Part shown: in pieces, positions 8,540-15,992 of the stretch
Layout of the letters: each line of letters starts with the position of its first letter
How positions within the stretch are numbered: the first letter of the stretch is position 1
Source: Desulfovibrio sp. ZJ209
GTDB lineage: Bacteria > Desulfobacterota > Desulfovibrionia > Desulfovibrionales > Desulfovibrionaceae
DNA length: 64,000 nucleotides
Reading direction: 5' to 3'
NCBI RefSeq assembly: GCF_011039135.1
Contig: NZ_JAAKEJ010000004.1
Location: 62,001-126,000, forward strand
The notes under the pieces: model-generated
What the model saw: only the letters and a program-made list of their open reading frames with translations
Databases searched by the model: none
Told to the model about the DNA's origin: nothing
Translations under genes and position numbers: made by a program

Positions 8540-8857
8540 ATGCCGAAATTATCCGTTAAAAACAGCCTTGCTCCAGCCGTTGCGACGAAGGAAGCTACGG
8601 ATGGAGACAGCAGTTGGCTAGCGCGTAAGCCAGTCAACGAAATCGCTGTCGCTATCCGTAAGCAGGCAGAGCCTGCTAACGGCTACCGCTTAGGTTCCGG
8701 CTGCGTCAGAAAAAAATTTCCTCGGTCGAGTACTTAAGTACACTCCCTTCGGAAATTATTTTTCTTCCTTGCCGGAACCTAAAAATCTTATTTTTTAGGA
8801 TCCTTCCGGCACGAGCCCCCGTCTGTCGCTTCGCTCCAGACGGAATTAAGGAAGCGT
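8540..8857 (+). repeat. Five-copy intergenic element, copy 2 (long form)
   Basis: Same element as copy 1 with about 120 extra bases after the AAAACAGCC block. The extra part folds on itself: AGCCGTT 8575-8581 with AACGGCT 8678-8684, ACGGAT 8597-8602 with ATCCGT 8654-8659, and a GCAGGC-AGA-GCCTGC hairpin 8662-8676. The outer arms (8690-8701 and 8771-8782) form a perfect 12-bp stem with a sequence unlike the short copies. An ATG at 8540 opens a 65-codon frame that ends inside the core palindrome. It fills most of the 479-bp gap between genes at 8468 and 8948; in the remaining 90 bp next to the permease stop I see nothing. Confidence 0.85.
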
Positions 8858-8947
8858 CGCCGACTGCTAAAAGGAGCGGGCGGCTCGGGTTATTCTGGCG
8901 CAGGCGCACCATAGCGCGGGCCGCGCAAAAGTCAAAGGCCCGGGGCG

Positions 8948-10129
8948 TCAGGCGGCGGTCGCTGCGCCCTGCTCCTCTTGGGCCGCTCTCCTGGCCTGGC
9001 GCCGGGCCTCGAGGCAGGCGAGGAGGAAATATACCACGGCCAGCAGCAGGAGGTGCGCCATATAGGGCGCCGCCTCGGCCACGTCCGCGCCGCACTGCGA
9101 GGCGCGGATGATGCCGTAGGAGCCGGGCGTGCTCGGGAAGAGCCAGCCGAGGCACTGGAAAAAGAAGGGAATGTTCTGCGTGGGCCAGAGATTGCCGGAA
9201 ATGAACACGCAGGGCAGCGCCGAAAGCACCACCGCCTGCATGACGAAGTGTGTTGGCCCGAGCAACAGCGAGAGCAGGCAGGCGAGCGAGCTCACGGCCA
9301 GCGAGAAGACCGCGCACATGCCGAGCGTGGCCGGGATATTCTGGAAGGAATTGATGCCCTGAAGATAAAAGACCGGCCCCTCGATGAACAGCGTCCAGAA
9401 CAGGCAGAGAAAGAACACCGTCATCTGCACGGCGAACAGGCAGAGCGGCGAGTCAAGCGCCGCCGCGAGCACGGCCGGCCGCTCCGCGTTCATGTACCAG
9501 GCGTTGAACAGCATCCCCATGCCGGCGCACATGAGCGTCTGGAACACGATGACAAAGACGATGGGCACCGCGAAATTGAGATAGCCGGAAATGGTGTTGT
9601 ACGCCGCCACGGTGACGAGCGCGGGCGCCTGCATCTCCATGCGCGCGAGCTCGGAGGCCGAGGCCCCCTGCTCCCGAAGCCACGCTGCGACGGCCCGGCT
9701 CGCCGCGGCCGCAAGCGGCCCGCTGGCCCCGGCCGTGGAGATGCGCCCGCCCACGAGGTAGGCGCCGTCGGCGGTGAGGGTCACGGCCGTGGGCACGGCT
9801 GCCGCCACGTCGCGCCCGAAATGGGGCGGGATCTCGAGGATGGCCGAGACCTCGGCGCGCTTCATGGCCAGGATGGCCTCCTGCCGGTTCTCCGTCACTT
9901 GCAGGATGTTGAGGTCGGGCGTGGCGCGAAATTCCATGACGAGCTGCCGGGAGAGCGGCGAGCCGTCGGCGTCCACGATGGCGCAGTGGATGTGGTCGGG
10001 CAGCTGCGCCATGTAGGGCCAGCAATAATAGGCGGCATAGAGCACAATGGCCGCCATGAAGAGCGGCGCGCAGGCCATGTTGGTGCAGCACTGGCGAAAG
10101 GCCGTGGCAAAGCAGCGTGCGGGCGTCAT
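8948..10129 (-). CDS. ABC-2 type transport permease (second of pair)
   Basis: A 393-aa membrane protein with the YhhJ/YbhR layout: one N-terminal span (residues 20-38, PLFMAAIVLYAAYYCW), an extracytoplasmic domain of about 150 residues containing HCAIVDADGSPLSRQLVMEF and a substrate-domain-like VSAILEIPPHFGRD, then five C-terminal spans. It would form half of an ABC-2 export channel. Its ATG overlaps the stop of the preceding permease (ATGA), so the pair is translationally coupled. No ATPase is encoded in this operon. Confidence 0.82.
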   Translation of the reverse strand: MTPARCFATAFRQCCTNMACAPLFMAAIVLYAAYYCWPYMAQLPDHIHCAIVDADGSPLSRQLVMEFRATPDLNILQVTENRQEAILAMKRAEVSAILEIPPHFGRDVAAAVPTAVTLTADGAYLVGGRISTAGASGPLAAAASRAVAAWLREQGASASELARMEMQAPALVTVAAYNTISGYLNFAVPIVFVIVFQTLMCAGMGMLFNAWYMNAERPAVLAAALDSPLCLFAVQMTVFFLCLFWTLFIEGPVFYLQGINSFQNIPATLGMCAVFSLAVSSLACLLSLLLGPTHFVMQAVVLSALPCVFISGNLWPTQNIPFFFQCLGWLFPSTPGSYGIIRASQCGADVAEAAPYMAHLLLLAVVYFLLACLEARRQARRAAQEEQGAATAA

Positions 10130-11322
10130 GGCCGGCCCGCCTCCTCGCTGGCGGCGAAACGTCCGTATTTGCGGCGGAAAAAGGGCAGCCCGATAATGAT
10201 CGGCACCACGAAGAGCAAGGCCAGCGCGAGGAAGGTGGTGCCCAGCTCGTCGAGGCCGGCGCCCAGCGCCCAGACCTGCGACTGGCCGCGGATATACCAT
10301 GTGAGCGGCAGAAAGTCGGCGTAAAAGCGCACGCCCGCGTCCATGGAGTCAAGCGGGATGGAAAAGCCGGAGAAGGGCAGCGCCGGCGCCGCGTAGCCCA
10401 CGGAAATCACCAGCGCGAGCCGCCATGTGGGCGCAATGCCGGTGATGAGCACGCACATGGCGCCGATGGCCGCCACGGACGCGGCGCCGCAGAAGAACCA
10501 GGTGATGACCGAGCCCGCCGGCGCGAAGCCGCCGTAGCCGCTAAAGAGCGCGATATAGAAGAGGATGACGAGGCAGTAATAGACGAAGTGGGGCGTGAGC
10601 TTGCCCACGAGGGCGGCGCCGAAGCTGCCCCCGGCCGAGGCCAGCCACGCGGCCACGCTGCGGTTCCAGATCTCGCGCAGGATGGCTGTCATGAAGGCGA
10701 AGGTGGCGCCGATGATGATCAGCCCCGGGATAAGTGTGGAAGAGAGAAAGATGAGGAAGCTCGAGCCCATGTTGGCGAGCCGGTAAAAATCGGGGTGCAC
10801 GAGGGAGAGGATGCGCCCGGCGCCAGTGGCGCCCGTGCCCGCCTGGAGGAGCTTTTGCGCCGTGCGCTCCTGCGCGAGGCCGTCCATGACCGCGGCCGTC
10901 TCGATGGCGAAGGTGCCCCCCACGGCATAGCGGTTTTCGTCGGTGTGGATGACAACGGTGCCCCCCGCGCCGGTGAGCGCGTCGCGCATGTAGCCGGCCG
11001 GGATAACGATGACCCCGTAGACCGCGCCCTGGCGCATGGCCGCGAGAGCCTCGATGCTGTTCCCGTAGCTTTCGAGCCCGAGAGCCCGGTTGGCGTCGAG
11101 CGCGCGGATGACCTCGCGCGAGGCGGAGCTCTTGTCCTCGTCCACCAGCGCCACGGGCACCTTGGTCATGATGCCCTGCCCGAGCAGGCCCCAGACGATG
11201 AGCATCCACACAAGGGGCATGATGTTGCAGAAGATCACTTCCCGGGCATTGCCGGCCCATTCCCGGCACTCCCTCGCAAGGGAGCCCATGACGCCGGCGA
11301 ACCAGCGGCGCGGGGCGCTCAT
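10126..11322 (-). CDS. ABC-2 type transport permease (first of pair)
   Basis: A 398-aa paralogue of the downstream permease with the same plan: one N-terminal span (FCNIMPLVWMLIVWGLLGQG), a periplasmic domain (PVALVDEDKSSASREVIRAL, YGVIVIPAGYMRDAL), and five to six C-terminal spans. Together the two would make a heterodimeric channel working with the HlyD-type adaptor and TolC-type outer-membrane channel encoded just before. The stop of hlyD overlaps this ATG by 4 bp. The substrate is unknown; homologous tripartite systems export drugs or hydrophobic compounds. Confidence 0.84.
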   Translation of the reverse strand: MSAPRRWFAGVMGSLARECREWAGNAREVIFCNIMPLVWMLIVWGLLGQGIMTKVPVALVDEDKSSASREVIRALDANRALGLESYGNSIEALAAMRQGAVYGVIVIPAGYMRDALTGAGGTVVIHTDENRYAVGGTFAIETAAVMDGLAQERTAQKLLQAGTGATGAGRILSLVHPDFYRLANMGSSFLIFLSSTLIPGLIIIGATFAFMTAILREIWNRSVAAWLASAGGSFGAALVGKLTPHFVYYCLVILFYIALFSGYGGFAPAGSVITWFFCGAASVAAIGAMCVLITGIAPTWRLALVISVGYAAPALPFSGFSIPLDSMDAGVRFYADFLPLTWYIRGQSQVWALGAGLDELGTTFLALALLFVVPIIIGLPFFRRKYGRFAASEEAGRP

Positions 11323-12341
11323 CGCTCCCTGTCCACCAGCACGGTCATGCCGGGCCTCAAGCCCTGGATCGTTTCCACGGGCCTCGCGCGCACCTCAAAG
11401 GTCTTCATGTCATAGCCCGAGTCCTCGCGGGTGCTGCGCCACGTGGCGTAGCTGGCGCGCGGGCTGATGTAGTAGACCTTGAAATCGATGCCGTCGCGCC
11501 CGATGGCCGGCACACGGGCCTTGAACACATGGCCCACGGTGATGCCGGGCAGGCTCTCCTCCCGGATGTTGAAGCTCGCCCACTGGTCGTCGAGGTTCAC
11601 CACTGTGAGCACCGGGAAGCCCGCGCCCGCGAGCTCGCCCGCCACCAGCACCACCTTGTCCACCTCGCCGGCGTGCGGCGCCTTGAGTTCCACGTCGTCC
11701 GCCAGCGAGGCCACCTCGCTGACCACCGCCGCGGCCTCGCTGGTCTCGGCGCTGGCCGCCGCCTTCTCCTGCGGCCGCGAGCCGGCCCGCGCGAGGTCAT
11801 AGACCTGTTTCGCGGCGGCCGCCTGGTCGGCGCTGGCGAGCATTTTGGCGCGGGCCTCGTCATGGCGCTCGCGCGAGACGAGCCCGTCCCGGAAGAGGGC
11901 CGCGATGCGGTCATAGGTCTTGCGGTCGAGGTCGGCGGCGGCCTGGGCGCGCTCCCATTCCGCGTGGGCGGCTTTCTTTTCCTGCGGGCGCAGGCCCTCG
12001 TCCACCATGCTCTGCTGCGCCTCGGCAGCGCGGTCGCGCGCCCTGGCCTCGGCGAGCTTGGCTTCTATCTCGGGCAGGTGCATGCGCGCCACCACCTGCC
12101 CGGCGCTTACGCTCTCGCCGGCCTCCACGAGCACTTCCTTCACGCGGCCCGGCACTTTCGAGGAGATGCTGATGGTGCGGCCTTCCATCTGGCCCTGGAA
12201 GGGGGGGAGCGGCGGAAAGGCCGCGCGCCACACGCCCCAGATGACGAAGACGCCCACGCAGCCCACCGTGGCGAGCAGCAGGATAAGGCCCAGCTTGCCG
12301 CCGAGCGCCTTGGCCGCGGCGTGCCCTTGTGTGTCGCTCAT
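11319..12341 (-). CDS. HlyD-family membrane fusion (adaptor) protein
   Basis: 340 aa, anchored by one N-terminal span (residues 16-36, LGLILLLATVGCVGVFVIWGV). Next comes a lipoyl-like half (ISISSKVPGRVKEVLVEAGE), a long alpha-helical coiled-coil hairpin rich in Ala/Glu/Lys (about 85-190), the second lipoyl half (DDVELKAPHAGEVDKVVLVAGE) and a beta-barrel (LDDQWASFNIREESLPGITVG). It bridges the inner-membrane ABC-2 permeases to the TolC-type channel across the periplasm. It begins 2 bp after the tolC stop and overlaps the next permease by 4 bp. Confidence 0.9.
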   Translation of the reverse strand: MSDTQGHAAAKALGGKLGLILLLATVGCVGVFVIWGVWRAAFPPLPPFQGQMEGRTISISSKVPGRVKEVLVEAGESVSAGQVVARMHLPEIEAKLAEARARDRAAEAQQSMVDEGLRPQEKKAAHAEWERAQAAADLDRKTYDRIAALFRDGLVSRERHDEARAKMLASADQAAAAKQVYDLARAGSRPQEKAAASAETSEAAAVVSEVASLADDVELKAPHAGEVDKVVLVAGELAGAGFPVLTVVNLDDQWASFNIREESLPGITVGHVFKARVPAIGRDGIDFKVYYISPRASYATWRSTREDSGYDMKTFEVRARPVETIQGLRPGMTVLVDRER

Positions 12342-12343
12342 GC

Positions 12344-13753
12344 TCAGTTTTCCCGGATGATGTCGGTTGCCGTGCAGGCGTTCATGAAGTCCGGCATGTT
12401 GCCGGAAACGAGGTGCAGCAGGGCGTAATTGACCACGAACTGGAAGGCCGCCACCCGGCGCTCCACCTCGGCCGCGAGCAGCTGGTCGCGGGCCTGGGTC
12501 ACGTCCAGCGCGGTGTACAGCCCCTCGCCGAAGCCCTCGCTCTTGAGTTTCAGGTTTTCCCGCGCCAGCGCCACGCCCGAGGCCGTGAGGGTATATTGCT
12601 CGCGCGCGTTCTGGGTGTTGATCCACGCCGTCTCCGTGGCCGTCCTCACCGCGTTCACGGCTTCGGCCTGGCCCGCGCGCGCCTCGCGCAGCGTGGCCCG
12701 GGCGCTCTTGTAGTCAGCCATGCGGTCGCGCGAGTCCCAGAGGGTGAGGTTCACGCCAAGGCCGGCCAGCCACTCCGGCCATGCGGCGGCTTGGTGCGGA
12801 TGGGCGAAATAATACTGCCCGAAGGCCATGAGCTGCGGGAACCACGAGCTCCTGCTGGCGGCCACCCCTTGGCCGGCTTGCTGGACGCGCGCCTCCACGG
12901 CGGCGAGCTGCGGATTGTTCCTGAGGGCCTGTTCCACCCAGGTCTCCATGGGTGGAAGCCCCTTCTTGAGCACAAAGAGCGGCGTGGACAGGGTGCCGAG
13001 AGTGTCGGAGAGCAGCAGGCGCTGCAACTCGAGCTTGGCCGTGCGCACATGGTTGCGCGCCTTGAGCTGTTCGCGCTCGGCGGCGTCGCGCGCCACCTTG
13101 ACGCTCATCACCTCCACATGGCTCACCATGCCCTCTTTCTCGAATTTGCGGGCGCGGGCGAGCTCGCGATCCTCCTCGGCGAGGGTGGCCTCGCGCAATT
13201 TCTGGAGGGAGAGCGCGAGCTGGAGGCCGAAATACTTGGCCACCAGCTCGGCGTCGAGCTGATTGGCCTGGTCACGGTGCTGCGCTTTGGCCTCCTCCGC
13301 GCCGTACTTGGCGGCTTTTTGCGCCGCGCCGATCTTGCCGCCGGTGAAGATGGGCATGGTGCCGGTGACGGCCGCGCGCGGGCCGCTGAAATTGTAGGTG
13401 TCTTCGATGTCGAGGGGCATGGAGCCGAGCGGCGTGGAGACCGAGCGGTCAACGTCCACCTTGGCCTCGCCCCACATTTCCACGGCGCCCACGCCGATGG
13501 TCGGGCCGTGCAGCCACTTGAGCGAATCCGCTGCCCGCTCCTTGCTCTCCACATTGGCCGCCGAGGCCTTGAGGGCATTGCTCCGCTCCTGCAACTGTTC
13601 GCGGGCGCGGCTGAAGCTCAGGTCAGCCGCGGCCGTGGGGGCGGGAAGGATGGTGAGGAGCCCCGCGAGCAGGAGGAGCGGGAGCGCAGCAGCCCCGGGG
13701 AGCCGGTGCTTGCCATGTGTGCCGGCAGATTTAGCGTGTGTGGTGTTTCGCAT
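12344..13753 (-). CDS. TolC-family outer-membrane efflux channel
   Basis: 469 aa with a Sec signal peptide (residues 1-43, basic start then PLLLLAGLLTILPAPTAAA). The mature part shows the two OEP repeats of long amphipathic helices typical of TolC (SREQL-type N-helix, LATKYF-like ELVAKYFGLQLALSLQKLREA, and the second repeat VEARVQQAGQGVAASRSSWFPQL, ALDVTQARDQLLAAEVERRVA). The ATG at 13753 follows AAGGGG; a longer frame upstream has no signal peptide. It is the first gene of the four-gene export operon. Confidence 0.9.
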   Translation of the reverse strand: MRNTTHAKSAGTHGKHRLPGAAALPLLLLAGLLTILPAPTAAADLSFSRAREQLQERSNALKASAANVESKERAADSLKWLHGPTIGVGAVEMWGEAKVDVDRSVSTPLGSMPLDIEDTYNFSGPRAAVTGTMPIFTGGKIGAAQKAAKYGAEEAKAQHRDQANQLDAELVAKYFGLQLALSLQKLREATLAEEDRELARARKFEKEGMVSHVEVMSVKVARDAAEREQLKARNHVRTAKLELQRLLLSDTLGTLSTPLFVLKKGLPPMETWVEQALRNNPQLAAVEARVQQAGQGVAASRSSWFPQLMAFGQYYFAHPHQAAAWPEWLAGLGVNLTLWDSRDRMADYKSARATLREARAGQAEAVNAVRTATETAWINTQNAREQYTLTASGVALARENLKLKSEGFGEGLYTALDVTQARDQLLAAEVERRVAAFQFVVNYALLHLVSGNMPDFMNACTATDIIREN

Positions 13754-13846
13754 AAACACCCCTTGGAAGTGGCCCGCGCGGACGGGACGGGATAGGGCGG
13801 GCCTGCGCCGCGCTCTGGAAATTCTCTGGAAACGGTCTCGGGTATT

Positions 13847-13872
13847 TTTATAGGGCGCGAAAGAGAAGTCAA
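13847..13872 (-). promoter_or_regulatory. Candidate sigma-70 promoter of the tolC-hlyD-ABC2 operon
   Basis: On the minus strand TTGACT (13867-13872) is followed by TATAAA (13847-13852) at 14 bp, or TAAAAA at 16 bp. It lies about 95 bp before the tolC ATG in an otherwise GC-rich gap. Spacing is short for the better -10 box, so confidence is limited. Confidence 0.4.
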
Positions 13873-13955
13873 GAAGGCCCGGGGCGGGAGTGGGCGGCGG
13901 CGTTTCGGGCTGCCGTCGGGCCGGGCGTGACCTTCCCGGCCCCGTGCCGGGCGCA

Positions 13956-13990
13956 ATGAAAAACGAAGGCCCCGGCAATGCCGGGGCCTT
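13956..13990 (-). terminator. Intrinsic terminator of the apr-qmo operon
   Basis: A perfect 11-bp GC-rich stem with a 3-base loop at 13966-13990 (arms AAGGCCCCGGC and GCCGGGGCCTT). On the minus strand it is followed by a T-rich run (13958-13964). It lies 25 bp after the qmoD-type stop, closing the aprBA-qmo transcription unit before the tolC promoter. Confidence 0.9.
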
Positions 13991-14015
13991 GTGAAACAGG
14001 CGCTGTGCCGAAAAC

Positions 14016-14738
14016 CTAGAAGCCGAAGCCGTCGGCATTGGCCCCGGAGGTGCCGAAGCCGAATTCCTCGGGCACGCTCGAGGCGGCCTCCTCCTGCACT
14101 TCGGCCACGGCCTCGCCGCCGGTGCCGGCAGCGGCGGCAGCGCCGCCCACCACCATGCCCTTGAGGCCGTCCTTGATGGCGTCCTTGATGGTCTGCATGA
14201 GCTCGTCGTGGTTCACGGCCACCTTGCCCTGGAACTCGGAGACCTGGCGGGTGAGGCCGCCCACCTCGGTCTTCATGGCCTTGAGCTTGCCCTCGAGCTC
14301 GTCGCACTTTTTCTGCACGGCCTCTGCACGGGCCTCGAAGGGCGTAAGCTCGCGCACGCGGGCCTCGAGCTTCGCCACGGCCTCGCTCTGGCGGGTGGCC
14401 GCGGCATTGGCCTCGGCCATGGCGTCCAGAGCCTCGCCGGCCAGCGCCTTGGTGCGGCCGTCCATGGGCGTGAGCGACACATTGTCGCCGAGCGCCTTGC
14501 GCCACTTGGCCACAAAGGCGTTCCAGTCCTGGCCTTCGGCCCAGTCCATGTCCATGAATTTCGGGTACCAGCGCGCGAGCCACGCGGCCGCGAAGGGCCC
14601 CACGGCGGCGGCGCAGGCCGCGCAGGTGACGGAGCGGCCGGTGATGAAGCCGGCGAGCTCCTGCACGTTCACGTCCTTCTTGCCCGTCACGAGGGCGAGA
14701 ACAGTTTCCAGCGGAAAGACTTTGCGATCATCAGCCAT
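14016..14738 (-). CDS. qmoD: QmoD-type protein (DVU0851-like), end of apr-qmo operon
   Basis: A 240-aa soluble protein. Residues 1-75 hold a Cys pair (TCAACAAAVG). Residues 85-185 form a long coiled coil (EAVAKLEARVRELTPFEARAEAVQKKCDELEGKL...), followed by an Ala/Gly-rich hinge and an acidic tail ending FGFGTSGANADGFGF. In Desulfovibrio vulgaris the promoter-distal gene after qmoABC (DVU0851) has been studied with qmo and called qmoD; position and style match, but sequence identity was not tested. Its biochemical role is unknown. It starts 60 bp after the qmoC stop and is followed by a strong terminator. Confidence 0.72.
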   Translation of the reverse strand: MADDRKVFPLETVLALVTGKKDVNVQELAGFITGRSVTCAACAAAVGPFAAAWLARWYPKFMDMDWAEGQDWNAFVAKWRKALGDNVSLTPMDGRTKALAGEALDAMAEANAAATRQSEAVAKLEARVRELTPFEARAEAVQKKCDELEGKLKAMKTEVGGLTRQVSEFQGKVAVNHDELMQTIKDAIKDGLKGMVVGGAAAAAGTGGEAVAEVQEEAASSVPEEFGFGTSGANADGFGF

Positions 14739-14798
14739 GGCGGCTTCCTCCTCGAAGATCGGTACTGCGTTGGTGTGTGCCCGTGCCGTGGCTGCGGG

Positions 14799-15980
14799 TC
14801 AGCTTCTTCCGTACATCCGCACATAGACCATGGCCGCCACCCGGTACACGAAGTGCCCGAGCTTGGACCACGGCGCATAGGCGAAGAGCATCCAGACAAA
14901 GACCAGATGCAGGTAGTAGACGATGAAGGCGGAGTGGATGCAATCCATGAGCCGGAACACCTGCGAGAACATGCCGGTCACGGCCACCAGCCAGATGATG
15001 CCGAGCAGGTACCAGTCATAATAACTGGAGGACTGGTATTTCGGGTTCAGCCGCGCGCGCCGCCAGGTGAGCAGGGCCAGCGCCACGAGCAGCAGGATGG
15101 CCCCGATATTGGCGAGCACCTTCACCGGGAAGGTGAGCGGCATGGGCGTCTCGATGAGGATGCAGGGCAGCACCTTGCCGCCCCAGTGCCCGATGGCCAC
15201 GATGGTGGTGACCAGCGCCAGGATGGCGAAGCTCCACACGAGCATGGTGTGCGACACGCGGCGGCTCTCCTGCGGGACGCCGGTGGCCGGGCCGTCCGCG
15301 CAATCGTCGAACTTGCGGCCCGTGACGACCTCCTCGAAGAGCACCTGCCAGAGGATCTTGAGCCAGCACTGTTTCGGCCCCAGCACGAGCAGGCTCCCCC
15401 TGGGCTTGAACATCCGCCACAGGCGCATGCAGCCCCAGGCGAGGATGGCGAGCGCCCCGAAGAAGGTGAGCATGAAGATGGGGTCGATGGTGTAGTCGCC
15501 ATAGAAGACCTGGCCGAACACGATGCGGCCGTCGGCCGCCCGCGGGAACCAGTTGCCGTCGTTGAAGCCCGCGCGGATCCACCAGACGATGAGCCAGAGC
15601 AAAGCCGGGATGCCGAAGAGCCAGGGCAGCCCCTTGCGGGAGCTCATCCACTTGCCCACGATGGCCGGGGGCGTCAGGTCGCGGTAGATCATGTTGCGGG
15701 CCGCGGACATCATTTCCGCGGGCTTGGCGCCGCGCGGGCAGAGGTCGGAGCAGTTGCCGCAATTGTGGCAGAGCCAGAGGTCAACGTCGGCCGCGAGCTT
15801 TTCCTTGAGGCCCCACGAAGCCCAGACCATTTCCTTGCGCGGATAGGGCGCCACCTCCGGCGAGAGCGGGCAGGCCACCGAGCAGGTGGCGCACTGGAAG
15901 CACTTTTTGAGGTCGCTACCCCCTGCTTCCATGAGCTCCCGCGTGAAGGCGGGATCGGTGTGCAGCGTCATTTGCGCCAT
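14799..15980 (-). CDS. qmoC: Quinone-interacting membrane-bound oxidoreductase subunit QmoC
   Basis: 393 aa. The N-terminal HdrC-like domain has two [4Fe-4S] motifs: CFQCATCSVACPLS at about residue 27 and CHNCGNCSDLCPRG at about 71. The C-terminal HdrE/NarI-like part has about six spans with conserved His residues for heme b (for example MLVWSFAILALVTTIVAIGHW and FSQVFRLMDCIHSAFIVYYLHL). QmoC draws electrons from menaquinol and passes them through QmoA/B to AprAB. The ATG at 15980 follows AGGAAGG and lies 12 bp downstream of the qmoB stop. Confidence 0.96.
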   Translation of the reverse strand: MAQMTLHTDPAFTRELMEAGGSDLKKCFQCATCSVACPLSPEVAPYPRKEMVWASWGLKEKLAADVDLWLCHNCGNCSDLCPRGAKPAEMMSAARNMIYRDLTPPAIVGKWMSSRKGLPWLFGIPALLWLIVWWIRAGFNDGNWFPRAADGRIVFGQVFYGDYTIDPIFMLTFFGALAILAWGCMRLWRMFKPRGSLLVLGPKQCWLKILWQVLFEEVVTGRKFDDCADGPATGVPQESRRVSHTMLVWSFAILALVTTIVAIGHWGGKVLPCILIETPMPLTFPVKVLANIGAILLLVALALLTWRRARLNPKYQSSSYYDWYLLGIIWLVAVTGMFSQVFRLMDCIHSAFIVYYLHLVFVWMLFAYAPWSKLGHFVYRVAAMVYVRMYGRS

Positions 15981-15992
15981 GAGACCTTCCTC

